Below, one piece after another: positions 19,982-30,638 of a DNA stretch of 64,000 nucleotides (the stretch's first letter is position 1; the number at the start of each line of letters is the position of its first letter). Origin of the DNA: Talinum fruticosum (lineage: Eukaryota; Streptophyta; Magnoliopsida; Caryophyllales; Talinaceae). The stretch lies in contig JAITYX010000009.1 in NCBI GenBank assembly GCA_021018815.1, positions 7,194,501-7,258,500 of the forward strand. The letters run 5' to 3'. The translations under genes were made by a program, and so were the position numbers. The notes beneath the pieces are model-generated. The model searched no databases, was not told where the DNA came from, and saw only the letters and a list, made by a program, of their open reading frames with translations.

Positions 19982-22900
19982 TGTAACACCCCGAATCTTA
20001 ATTGTATTTAATTACTCTAAAATTGTGTTTTATCGTCTTAATATTGTTTGAAAGCGGTGAGTCACGTGAAATTGTGGGTTGGCGTACGTACTAAAATTAT
20101 ATAATTTATTTCATTACGAATTAATAAATGTTTATAGGTACAAATAATTATTTGAACATTTTTAAATTCATAGAGATATACATATGTCGGAACAACACAG
20201 ATTTTGAACTAGAAAGATTAATCGATATGCTTAATGAAAAAAAAAAGAAGTTGCTGAAACGTGATGGCGGTGCGAGAATGAAACAAAAGGGGAGGGGGCT
20301 ATTACTTCGAAATGAAAAACCCAGTCTCACAACTCCATCCTCTCTCCTCCATCACTTCCCTTCACAATCTTGCTTGCCACCACCAGCCAGCCACCGCCGG
20401 TCCTTCGTCGCCGCCAGCAAGCCTCTACCGGCGCCTCCACCGACACCTGCCTGCCGCCACCAAGTTCTTCCCCCTTTCCTCTCGTTTCGCGTCGGTAGGG
20501 CGGAACCTGCCCTCGCCGCTGCTCTTGCCGCGCGGACCCGCTGCCGGTGCCATTCCTCGGCCGCCGTCGCTGTCCGGTGCCGCCGTCGCCGCCTGACGCT
20601 ACCTCCTCGACACCCCCAAGCTCCACCACCGAATCTCCATCATCAATTTTCATCTCTAACCTCTTTTGAGGTATATTTCTAACCCTCAATTTCTAAGTAA
20701 ATTATATCCCAAATTCATGTTATAATCGAATAATTAGACAAGTAAATGTTGTAATTTAAGTTGTGATTGAGTTTTGAATTGATTGTGGTGGAATTGGAAT
20801 AACTTTGGGGAGTAATTAAAGTGTGGTTATACATGAAATTAAGGTTGAGTATATGTTTATAAGGTATTGAAAATTTATTTGGGTTTATTCAAATTGTGAA
20901 TATGCTTATCAAATTTTATATAAGAATGAATTTGCTTGATTGTACGAATATTGTTTGAGTTGTAAAGGCATGTTAGGGAAGTGATTTAATCAGAATTAGA
21001 TAATGCTAAGAGAGAGGAATAGATGAAAGTATATTTGAAAGTTTAATTGGATTTGAGGTGGTTTTTGTGGAATTTAACTAAGTAATTATGTGCTTTGTTA
21101 AAATTAATTTGAGGAGTATATAGTTGTGAATTGGGCAAGTCATGCTTGAATTTGAGAGGAAGAGTAATTGAATTACTTAGATTGTTTCTATAAATGAAAA
21201 GGTTGGGGGAATTAATTTGGTTGCAGCACAAAGCTTGTGTAAAGTAAATAATGTTGTTTACAACAATCAATTTTAGGATATATTTAAGCCAAAATGTTAA
21301 ATAAGAGTTCCACGAAATGAAAGTATTTCGGGATAATGATGGGTTGAAATGATGGTGTTTTGGTATTCCAGGTTAATTAATGGAATTGTAAAGTTTCGGG
21401 ATGTAATACTCCATGGACAAATATAATGAGAGGAAAATAGGAAATTCTCTTGATTAATTGGTCATAGAATTTATCGAAAAGTATTAAATTGCTGAGGGGA
21501 TTCTTTAATAATTAACTAAGGAAGTAAACAGACATGAAAGTTTTTAAGAGTGACTAGAAAAATAGTTAACCTAAATAAAAAGAGTTCAAATGATACAAAG
21601 TATATAGGTGATATTGATAACTTATTAAACGAATATGACTTATAAAAGCCTTACTCTAAACACAAACAAGTCACAAATGTGGTAATCGGGAAGCTTGTAT
21701 AAGGAGTGAAAATGCATTAAAAGGTACGTTACTATTTGTACTTTTCAAAATATCTAAATGTTAACATGTTAATGAGTTTCACTATTTATCTATGACACAC
21801 TAAATCATTAACCGATTATTGGTAGTACTCATAAAGGAAATTAATCGTACGGATCCGTCTCCCAAAAATCGGGATTTCTATGATTAAATTGCTTAACCGA
21901 GCCTTAGATAAAAATATATATGTTGTGATAAAAAATCGAAAAGTTCATGAGCACAAGAACATGAGAATATTGACGAGATTGTAACTTGGTTTGTATACTG
22001 GTTTGAAACTTGGTTATTATGATGGTAAATATACTCCGGCGTGTGGCCGTTGAGTTGTATACTCCGAGCGTGTGGCTCGTTGAGTTTTATTGTGGATTTT
22101 GTGCAGGTTTTTAAGACTTTTAGCCTAATAGTTAGGCCATGTTTCAAACGAAACTCTGCCAAAATTTTTAGAAAATTGGAAAACCGAATCGAGATCTTAA
22201 GTAAGAAGTATATTTGGTTACATATAAGTGGATATGTAGGCATACTAGATGAAACGATTGGTACAATTAAGGTTAAGTTACATTAAGCACGAGACTAGAG
22301 GTGATAGAAGCAAAAGGTCAAACTTTAGTTATATTAAAAGAATGGGGAATTAAACGCATTAATTGTTATATACAAATTCAAACTATATCATCAATAGTTT
22401 ATTTCGGGAAATGTATGAATATCAAGATCAAAAGAAAACAATATGGATGGGTACGCGAAAAGTAAAAGTTTGGTGATCGTAAATGCATATAAATATTGTT
22501 AAAAGACTATAGTAATCTACAAAAGTAGATTCGTTTTGGAAATAGAAATCGAATTGAAATTGTATTGCAGAAACAATCAACAATTGAGGTGTTCGGCTCG
22601 CTGAGGTACGTTATTGCCTTTTCATTTATACTAAAAGTAAAAGTTTTACAAATTAATAGATGGTACTTACAATTCATTGCACTTATAAGTAAGTTTTTCA
22701 CAATTTAATTGATTTGGCCATGCAAAGGACCCATTAATCGTTATGACGATCCATGAATGAATGTGATCATAATCATAATCGTAATCGTAATCGTAATCGT
22801 AATTGTAAATGGTTGATCCGGGGACGCGTGGACAACGTTGCTCGCTAGCGAGCATTGAACCGTTAATTGTTCAATTGTTCACAGTAATCGTTAATCGTTC

Positions 22901-23565
22901 AATTGTTCACAGAATCGTTAATCGTTTAACCGTTTAATCGTTCAATTATTCACGACCGATCGCCTTAGGGTTCAATGAACCTAGGAGTCGGATTCCATGA
23001 TTGATTGTTTTACGAGTATGGGTCCTAAGTTTGGCTAAATCGGAAGAGCAAATCAAGCAATCGACAAGTTTGTAAACTGATTATGCAAGAAAAATGATTT
23101 AAGATATGCCCGATTTCAAAGCGCTTAAATTATAAGTTTATTTTATAACGGTAACGTACTAAGCTTCTAGCTCATATATCTATTGTTTTATGTTTTTTAA
23201 AAAATTTTTACGGAGTTGAGTGCATGACGGACTATTCACAAACACATCTAAAGTTTAAAGAGGAAGAAAAGATAAAGCTGGTCGGGAGAAGTGATGTACG
23301 GCTACTCGTCTTGGCCCCTTGCATGCTAGTCTTTCCCTTGGTCTCTTAGCTCATGATTCCTCTCCAGCTGATCCTCGGGATTTTGAAGATTTTATTTTCC
23401 GTGAAGAAAATTTGGATTGGATTGTTACATAAATTGTTTGAATAATTAATTTGTTCAAATGAATTTGTGTTGTTTTCATTTTGAACACGGCGGTAACGTC
23501 TCCCAATTTACAAGTCTTCCGCTGTTAATTACTTATTTATGTGTTTACAAATTGGGGGCGTTACA
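19982..23565 (+). mobile_element. Solo LTR D1 (3,584 bp), Tekay/Del-like Ty3/gypsy
   Basis: It begins TGTAACACCCCGAATC and ends GGGGGCGTTACA, with short inverted termini, and is flanked by a perfect 5-bp duplication AGAAG (19977-19981, 23566-23570). TG...CA ends, a 5-bp duplication and no coding region indicate a solo LTR. The TGTAACRCCCC/GGGGCGTTACA ends are those usual for Tekay/Del chromovirus LTRs; lineage is inference. A diverged second copy is D2 (59983-62893). A GC-rich block (20310-20660) is followed by AT-rich DNA. A TATAAAAGCC lies at about 21641. The Pro/Arg-rich frames at 20128-20689 on both strands have no domain. Confidence 0.85.
22768..22808. repeat. (AATCGT)n hexanucleotide repeat inside D1
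   Basis: About six to seven CGTAAT/CATAAT units. It is followed at 22855-22960 by a roughly 34-bp minisatellite (CGTTAATCGTTCAATTGTTCACAG-type, about three copies). D2 has a different repeat at the corresponding place. Confidence 0.85.
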
Positions 23566-23880
23566 AGAAGCAAAAGAAGGACAAAGAGAGGATGAAGGAG
23601 AAGTCGAAGAAGGAGAAAAGGAGGCTGAAGCAGTTTTATCCGAGGGTAAGGGCGACAAAGAACCCGAGGTGATGTCTTCCGATCACACTCGGCTTGCCTC
23701 GAAGAGGCTGGTGATGTCGGCTAGTCTAAGGCCCCTGCCTCGGAACCACGAGCCTACAGACAACATTTGCTCGAGGAAGAAGAAGAAGCCGAGGAAGATC
23801 TACCTCTCGAGTCGTAGACAGGTCATCTCACTACATGATCTACCACTACTGTTGCCCCGTCGCTAATATGTTTCTAAACA
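23566..23880 (+). pseudogene. Sirevirus third ORF of Sire1, part 2
   Basis: Continuation of the third ORF beyond D1. It is Lys/Glu-rich and highly charged (frame from 23459: EAKEGQREDEGEVEEGEKEAE; other frame KKQKKDKERMKEKSKKEKRR), then KKKKPRKIY. Charged basic and acidic tails are also seen in the Sire2 copy (32868-33260). Stop codons and frameshifts throughout. Confidence 0.5.
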
Positions 23881-24395
23881 AGGCTACAAGTGTAGGCGCA
23901 ACCCTCGCTCTTCTACTTCTCGCTAGATTGCTCCTCCTCCTTCATAATTTCAAAAATCTGTTTTAACTTTGTCCAACATCTTTTGTACTTAGTTGTTCTT
24001 TCCTCCTTCTTTTTGTTATCTTTTTGCTAAAATGCATAGGGGAGAGAAAACATAGAAAATATAGATGTTTAGTTTAGGGGTTTTTCCCTATTTTTCCCTT
24101 AGTTGTTTCTAAGTTTGTTTATGTTTTTGTACAATTGCTTCTACTAATTAATGAAATTTACTTATTTCGAGTATAATTTTTCCGAGCGGACTTCATACTT
24201 ACTCGATATATTTTGTTATTATATAACAAGTATGCTTTGATTATTTCGAAGCATGTTCGAGTTATATATGATCCGAGTTGTTCAATATTCGTTATTATTC
24301 TTTCTTGCTCCGATCAACACACTATGAAAACTTAACTCTCCGAACTAATTAGTTTCTAACTTAAATATGGAATGCCTTTCATCAAAAGGGGAGAT
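23881..24395 (+). other. 3' untranslated region and PPT of Sire1
   Basis: AT-rich, no gene. It ends with ATCAAAAGGGGAGAT (24381-24395), a polypurine tract just before the LTR start TGAAGAC at 24396. Sire2 has TCGAAAAGGGGCAGAT in the same place. Confidence 0.75.
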
Positions 24396-24824
24396 TGAAG
24401 ACTTAGGTATAACTCTCTATCTCTCTATAGTTTTGATTTAAAGTCATTCTAAGCTCTTAGGAAACTCATATTTAAGTTTTCATTCTTTTTCGACCCACTT
24501 AGAGACCAATTGTCAAGCATAACACTCTTAACCAAGTTTCTAACTCACTCGAAATAACTCGGAACAATGTCATAAGTAAATAATTTCACAAACACGTTAA
24601 ATCTGAATATTGACTTTGTGTTTAAACCGAAAATGAATTACAGCGTTAATTCTACTTTCTAAGTCAGCATACTTAATGAAATTGTTTACTTGATCAAGTT
24701 TATGTATTCCGATTCTTTATTCTTACTAACTTGGTCATTGTAAGGATTGACTCAAGATGGAATTTGAACCTAATTAATATTAGACTCAGAAAATTTTATT
24801 CTTTTAGGCTGAAGATAATTAAGT
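24396..24824 (+). repeat. 3' LTR of Sire1, truncated
   Basis: It matches 11765-12190 closely, then stops after GATAATTAAGT. The rest of the LTR is deleted at the junction with the A1 5' LTR. Confidence 0.85.
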
Positions 24825-24846
24825 GCTGAATGAATAAGAACGATCG

Positions 24847-25793
24847 AGTTGAAGGTGAGTTTATGAGGAATAGGAACGATCAGCTGAATGAATACCAACA
24901 GATCGGAATAACTTAATATTAGTTAGCTCTTTGTACGGATTCAAGCAGTGATGTTTAGGAAAAGGAGTATTTGAGGTTATTTTTTAGTAGAATAATGCTT
25001 AGGAGATGTAGTTCTCAACTTAGTTAAGCAGCGTAACGCTAAGGAAATAAGCCGTTTCGAAATGAGAGCCAAGGCTCTCTGTTTATAGGGAGAGGTATAG
25101 GTCACAAATGACCTAGGGTTTGCCCTTGGTCAGCCATCCAAATCTGAGCAGAAATGGCAACCAAAAATAGAACTAAAGTGAACGGATAAAACCGGATAGA
25201 ATCTCGATCGGGGCGCCGGCCACCCGGGATACCTAGGGTTTCGTGCCCTAGTGTGCTACAAAGGGAGTTTCCTGGCAAAAACGTAGCGTTCCACTTAAGA
25301 AATTCGGGTAGGGGGCACCGGCCAAACAACGTAGTTTTGAGAGTAGAAAGCTCATAGTCTTGGCTGGATTGTCTTGGAGCTTAAGAAATTCGGGTATGGG
25401 GCACCGGCCCTAGGGGACACTTTGATGCTCGTGATCATGAAATGCAATGTTTAATGCCATCTTGAGGTCTTCGACTTCGTGTCCGATTGGAAAAATGCAA
25501 AATGCAGAATTCTAAGCTTGGAATTTCCTGGTACGTAGCACTTGGATCCCGTTGTCTCTAGAGGCTTGGGGCGGGCTTAGACCATCCGAAAGAAAAATGG
25601 ATTTTGGACCCATCCAAGGCAAAAGGCTATTTATGTAATGCTTGGGGGTTCTTTGTGGTTTACTAGCTTCCGTCACACCAATCAAATTCAGCCCGTGATC
25701 CAAATCCTCAAACAGGATTCATGATTTCATCATTGGGCCAACAATAAATTACATAATTAAAGGAGATAAGAGACAACTTTTTAAGTGTCTATA
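24847..25793 (-). repeat. 5' LTR of A1, truncated
   Basis: It matches 9700-10624 (same orientation). The outer end reads GTGTCTATA on plus, that is TATAGACAC on minus, then the duplication GTAGA. The TATA box (CTATAAAC on minus) is at about 25081-25088. Two copies of AAGAAATTCGGGTAGGGGGCACCGG-like sequence (25297 and 25383) mark a small internal duplication. Confidence 0.85.
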
Positions 25794-25869
25794 GTAGATT
25801 GGCTGGAACCGGTCCAATTGTGCCACTTGTGAACATTATTTTGGTGCAACACTAAGCATCTTTAAAAAT

Positions 25870-26140
25870 AAAAAATTAACCCGAACCCTATCGAAAAGAG
25901 ATCAACTCAAAGTTGACCCCGTATTGAACCCGAACCCGACCCGAAAGAGATCGACCCGTAGTTGACTCGATGCAAAATTAACCTGAACCGAACCCGAACT
26001 CAACCCAAACAGATCAACTTGCAGTTGACTTGAACCGAAATTGACCCGAATTGAAACCAAAACCGATCCGAATGAGATCTACCTGAAGTTTACGCAAACC
26101 GAACTTAACCTCGAATCGAATTTGAATCGAATGACCCAAT
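25870..26140. repeat. Degenerate GACCCGAA/CCGAACCC repeat
   Basis: Irregular motif of roughly 40-45 bp (GAACCCGAACCCGACCCGAA, GATCAACTCAAAGTTGAC). Counterpart of 8200-8465 on the other side of A1; probably the pre-insertion repeat. Confidence 0.6.
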
Positions 26141-26988
26141 TGCTATATCTACTTATTTTTTGTCACTTAAGCATATTCATGTCACCATTACTCAAAAACA
26201 CATTATTCTTAACATTGTAAATTTTTATCGTAAAGCTTTAGAAACATACCAAAATGCAAAATACAATAATAATAATACCTTAGCTATGAGAGGACATAAA
26301 AATATCAATGTTTAAAACTTAAAATACTTCCAAAGATATAGTTCAATTCCAAGTATGAAAATTAATCTCTCAACTATGATACCATCCTATAGACGTAAAT
26401 CGATTATCCTCTGCAGGAAAACCCACACCTCTATATTCAAAATGTCAAATATCATCTTGGCATTGGGTGTTAGAAAACTAGTGTAGAACTGGATACCAAA
26501 GGTTAAAAATGAAGTCCTTCCAACATTCTATATCAGGATCGTTGTAGAAAATATCCAAGTTTCTCGGATCCGATGTTAGTGGTTTTGCAACTCTTATTAT
26601 TTTATATCTTCCTCCTCATTATTCATAACAATTCAAATGAATCCATCATCTGTACATGATAATATCATACATAAATTTATTTAATTATGCATAACAAAAC
26701 AGAAAAAAACTGAAAAATAAAAAACTAAAACAAATACAAAAACATGAACTACGAGAAGTCAAGCAACGAGTATTTATATAATTAATTATACTTCAAACAT
26801 GAAATTTAATGTAATTGAAATTGGAATAAATTGTGGAGAAGCTAATTGAAATTGAAGAAGAAAAGTGGTAGAATCAATTGAAAAAGAAAAGTGGAGGCAA
26901 TAAAAAATAAAGATGTTGGTGTTGGAGGCTTCTACCATCAATGATGGAAGAAGGAACAATGACAAGTTGACAATGTGTATGTGTGTGT
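26141..26988. other. AT-rich DNA, nothing recognised
   Basis: No open frame of note and no repeat ends recognised. Confidence 0.6.
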
Positions 26989-27699
26989 GACTACTACGGA
27001 TATGACTTTTTATTACGGGCGTTTTACGATGGTTAAAAATAAAAATCGTCCTAAAAAATAAGGTGGTGACATTTTTGTAAATAAGCGGTCTTTCATTACA
27101 CCTATTATTACGTTTCTTTCATTGAACCGTCTTAATAGGCGGATATGTCCACTTTTTACTACAGTTACGTGAAAGAACCGTAGTAAAAAGTCTCGTAAAA
27201 AAACCAATAGCAGTCTTCTTTCCACCTTTACTCTATGCTCTCTGCTCTTACTCTTACTTTCGCTTTCCACTCTATTCTTGTCTCTCTGCTCTTTGTCTGT
27301 CTCTTCGCCGCTCTCGCTCTCTACTCTCGCTCATTGCTTTACTCTCGTTTCTTGCTCTCGCCTCTCACTAACCGCTTGATGCTCCTTCTCGCTCACTCTC
27401 GTCGTCACTGCTTCCTCCGGTATGCGACTTCTATCTCACTCTCTTATTTTTTACTTTAATTTATTTGCAAATTGGTTAGTTGGGTGTTGACAAATGGAAT
27501 GATATATGGTTTAGGGTTTATAGCTTGCTAATTGTTCATACTACTCGTCTTGTGTGGGGGAGGGGTGAATCGGGTTAGGGATGCACATCAATTCTTTCTA
27601 GAAATTCTCGTGAGAGATGGTTGTAGACAACCCGTTTACTTTAATTCTTCTCATAGAACGTTGGTGATGTCAAATTTCTAGTGAGGGAATGTTGGTGGG

Positions 27700-27960
27700 T
27701 ATCAGCTGAACTTGCATCTTCTTTTGATTCTCATTTGTGTATGCCTGGTTCCTTGATGGGAAATTGTATCGGCGTCTTATTATTAGTTGAACATGCTGTG
27801 TATCGAGTTGAATCTATTGTGTATCATTTGTGTATCCCCATTCGATGTTAAACCTCTTGTGCATAAGTTGAACCTCGTTGTGTATCAGCTTAATTCATCT
27901 AATTTGTGTATCGCTTAATCCTATTATGTATTAGTATTACCTTTCTTGGGTTTCAAATTG
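27700..27960 (+). repeat. Degenerate short repeat in CACTA-E
   Basis: About six to eight imperfect copies of GTTGAACCTNNTGTGTATC with a period near 26 bp. Non-coding. Confidence 0.5.
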
Positions 27961-28499
27961 TGCAAGCCTTGTGCATCATGTCACCTGCTCCGCTTTGTCT
28001 TGTTGAGCTAAACCTTTATTATTATTTTGTTGAGCTGAATTGACTTTCTACCTATATATCGATCCAAGTAATTGTAAAATCGATCCTTCAAAAGTTACAA
28101 AGACGATGAGGGGATGAACAATGATGAACAAGGAGAAGTTGGCATGTAGCAGAGATGATCCAACTCTCCTTACTCGGGTCTAACATGACATGCACTATAA
28201 CTCGGTAGGTGAGCGCACATCTTACTTTATGAGCTACGTTGGTGCGACAACCTTTGGAATGAAACTTATTGTAAATGATCAATACTAATGCATGTGTTTC
28301 AAAAACGTTCAACTTGGATGTTAAAGAATCAAATCTCCCATTAGTGAAACACAAGACCCTCATGTCAGCGACGAGAGAAATTCAAGGTAATTTAACATAT
28401 GTTCTCTTTTTTTTATAAGTCTTATTTACTGATATTTTTTAGAGTTAATTTATTTAGAATTTCTTTATATTTGTAGTCTTATTTATGGATATTTTGTTG

Positions 28500-29250
28500 T
28501 CTTAATTACTTGTATAAGCACGAGGTGAAGCCAACCGGAAGAAGATTAAGAGAAATGCGTATCCCCATACAATGTCCCGTGGGGATACATGAAGATGGAG
28601 GAGAAGTTGTACAAGAAAAAGTTTGAACAATTTCAAAGTGGATCCGATGAAGGTGGTATCACGGATCATTCCCGCATCACTATTGAAAGGGACGAGTTGT
28701 GGGTCGAAGGAAGAAAGAAAAAGAGGACACCTTCACTACAACGGACGTACAATCTGTTGTGCAACGACTCGTAAGTTTTTTTACTATTAATTTATTTATT
28801 TTTAGAACTTATCGGTTTTAATATATGAATTTCCTAATGATAATTTCTTTCCTTCTCATAGGAGTCTTTGTCATAGACCTCGACTTCGAAGTCACCGATA
28901 CCACCGAGAGGAGGGACAAGTTAGCATTAGCCATACAAAGAGATGAGTATCTGGTCATATTCGAGCCATCGCCGGGAGGGTGGGGGTACTTGAGCACTTC
29001 GTGGCTAGAAAGAAACGCCTCGTCAAATGGAGTCTCGATTTTCAGCCCAAATGGAGTCCCAAATGGCTGCACAAATGGAAGAGATTCATGCCCATATGAC
29101 AACCCATTTCACGGAATACTTGACCAAGATGGGTATCTCGACGTCCTAACTTGGAATATTTATGTGAGGGTCATTTCTCACCTTAGACACTGGTGAGCAC
29201 GAACGTGAGCTCATTCGTTGACCAATTCGAAGATATGGTCAAAGCAATTA
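28500..29250 (+). pseudogene. CACTA ORF, N-terminal half (TnpA/Ulp1-type protein)
   Basis: Exon-like segments on plus. First, NRKKIKRNAYPHTMSRGGY followed by MKMEEKLYKKKFEQFQSG (about 28525-28645) and RDELWVEGRKKKRT (about 28690-28731). This matches the NxYNHRxSRKGYAxLEEEL...R..LWxxAREKKDG layout common in plant CACTA/Ulp1 proteins. After an intron-like gap (GTAAGT at 28771, CATAGG near 28862) a second exon has a Gln/Met-type helix: MEEIHAHMTTHF and TEYLTKMG (about 29075-29140), in a different frame from DKLALAIQRDEY (about 28917-28955). Frameshifts make it dead. Its C-terminal half appears to be 46270-48230. Confidence 0.6.
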
Positions 29251-29309
29251 AGAAGTCGTTTCGGATGAGGGTCGTTATCCCAGGAAAATGTTTACTTTTA
29301 AGTGTATTA

Positions 29310-30569
29310 TTAAATATGTAAGAAAACAAGCATACAACATGCAAGAAAAATTAAAGCAACCAAAACATAACAAGGAAAACGGTAAAGAAAAGCGATAAAG
29401 AAAGCGACAAAAGAAAGAAAAACGGAAATTAAAAAGATTACATTGGTCGGGAGGAAATTAAAGCGATTACATCTCTTAAACCACAATACAGAAAATGAAT
29501 AAAAAGAAATAAATATAACCATTCGAAGGTTGAAATATGGCCCTCGGGTTGTCTCACCTTGCTGATTTGGATCTCCTCGTCGGATCTCTCGATGCAATGG
29601 CGATATTGTAAAGAAAAAGAGCTAGTTCTTTATGAATTGTGTTTAGGGTAGGGCAATGATCAGTTGAATGAGTGCCCAAGGATCAGAATAATCAAATATT
29701 CTTTAGCTCTTAGCACGGATCAATGGTAGTAAGTAGAGAAGATGAATGATCAAGATCAATTTTGACAGAGTAACGTTTAGATAAGAGTATTCGGTTAGCT
29801 TTCGCAGCGTGATGCTAAGGCAGAAGCCGTGCGGGAATGAGAGCCAAGGCTCTCTATTTATAGGAGAGGACCTAGGTCACAAATGACCTAGGATTTGCTT
29901 CCATTCAACCATCCAAACATCCGAAATAAAACCGAGCCATTCCATCGGAGATAGAACCGGATCAAAAGATGATAAAACTGGATAGAACCTAGGTTAAAAG
30001 GGAGAAGGTGGGCGCCGGCCAACCGGACCCTCCTAGGGCTTCGTGCCCTAGTTGTGTCTCCGAGGACTCTCCAAGCTCAAAGTGCAGCATTCCACCATGC
30101 TTCTAGAAGGCGGGCGCCGACTACGACGTCGTTTAGAGGGGAAAGCTTCTAGCCTCGTGTGGGCTGTCTCGTGAAACTTAAAACATAGCACTTTGATGCT
30201 CCCGATCATGAAATGCAACGCTTTAACATCGTCTTCGGGTCTTCGACTCCTTGTCCGACTTGGACAAAAGTAGAATGCAGTATCCCGTACTTGGAATTTC
30301 CAGCACACATCATGGGACTCCACAATCTCTAAAGGCTCGGCCCGGCTCTTGGACAGCTTCGAAAGAAAAGAGGATTTGTGGACCAACCCAAGGCAAAAAG
30401 GCTATTTAAATGGTGTAGGGGTTCTTTGTGGTTTAGTGGCTTATATTGCACCGATCGATCACGGTTCGAATCCAAATCCACAAATAGGACTCGGGATTAT
30501 CATCATCGAGCCAACAAAACAAAACACGTAAATAACAAGATAAACGACGACACATTTTAGGTGTCTACA
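29310..30569 (-). repeat. Tat LTR A3, truncated at its 3' end
   Basis: Same family as the A1 and A2 LTRs, from the AAACAAGCATACAACATGC segment to the intact end TGTAGACACC (minus, 30569). TATA box CTATAAATAG on minus at about 29857-29866. The missing part would adjoin CACTA-E coding DNA, so a deletion joined the two. Confidence 0.8.
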
Positions 30570-30573
30570 ATAT

Positions 30574-30574
<1 letters not shown>

Positions 30575-30636
<62 letters not shown>
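30575..30636. repeat. (TA)n at left end of Sire2
   Basis: About 30 TA units. They replace the first bases (TGCT) of the Sirevirus LTR end. A shorter (TA)n (46213-46231) lies at the other end, so Sire2 apparently inserted into a TA repeat. Confidence 0.9.

Positions 30637-30638
<2 letters not shown>

Larger units (their letters stand above)
11765..24824 (+). mobile_element. Ty1/copia Sirevirus Sire1, decayed, 3' LTR truncated
   Basis: Order on plus: 5' LTR (11765-13136), initiator-Met-type PBS (13147-13160), gag, protease, integrase, RT, RNase H, an internal TATA box, a third ORF, PPT (24381-24395) and 3' LTR (24396-24824, truncated). Copia order (integrase before RT), a Gag with a long coiled-coil tail and a third ORF after pol place it in the SIRE/Maximus Sireviruses. 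It inserted into the antisense exon of A1; the flank at 11760-11764 is tggga, and the partner duplication is lost with the 3' end. All genes carry stops or frameshifts. Its third ORF is interrupted by LTR D1. Confidence 0.9.
8623..25793 (-). mobile_element. Ty3/gypsy Tat element A1, gutted and split by Sirevirus Sire1
   Basis: 3' LTR at 8623-10624, 5' LTR remnant at about 24847-25793, both minus strand. The 5 bases outside both ends are identical, GTAGA at 8618-8622 and at 25794-25798. This target duplication shows the two LTRs belong to one insertion. Only about 1.1 kb of its internal DNA remains (10625-11764); gag and pol are gone. The remaining span is the Sirevirus inserted at 11765. A deletion at about 24825-24846 removed the inner part of the 5' LTR, the distal Sirevirus LTR and any internal DNA between them. 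Lineage rests on similarity to A2, whose PBS and gag are Tat/Ogre-like. Confidence 0.85.
26989..29305 (+). mobile_element. CACTA-E, left (5') part
   Basis: The end reads GACTACTACGGATATGAC (26989), a CACTACTACGG-type terminus with its first base changed. Sub-terminal repeats follow: TTTTTATTACGG, TTTTTACTACAG and GAACCGTAGTAAAAAG (to 27190). The same TTTTTACTACGG/AACCGTAGTAA motifs fill the other part at 48490-48800. A pyrimidine-rich leader (27215-27420) and a coding remnant (28500-29160) lie inside. The part stops at the truncated edge of Tat LTR A3. That the left and right parts are one element is inference. Confidence 0.65.

Noticed and set aside
20128..20689. 184-aa plus frame and 120-aa minus frame
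   Set aside because: Low-complexity Pro/Arg/Ser/Gly peptides on both strands from a GC-rich block inside solo LTR D1; no domain and no consistent codon signal.
22667..22855. Minus frame with NYDYDYDYDYDYDH
   Set aside because: Translated AATCGT hexanucleotide repeat.
22768..22960. CRISPR-like array
   Set aside because: Short direct repeats without unique spacers in a plant LTR; simple microsatellite and minisatellite.
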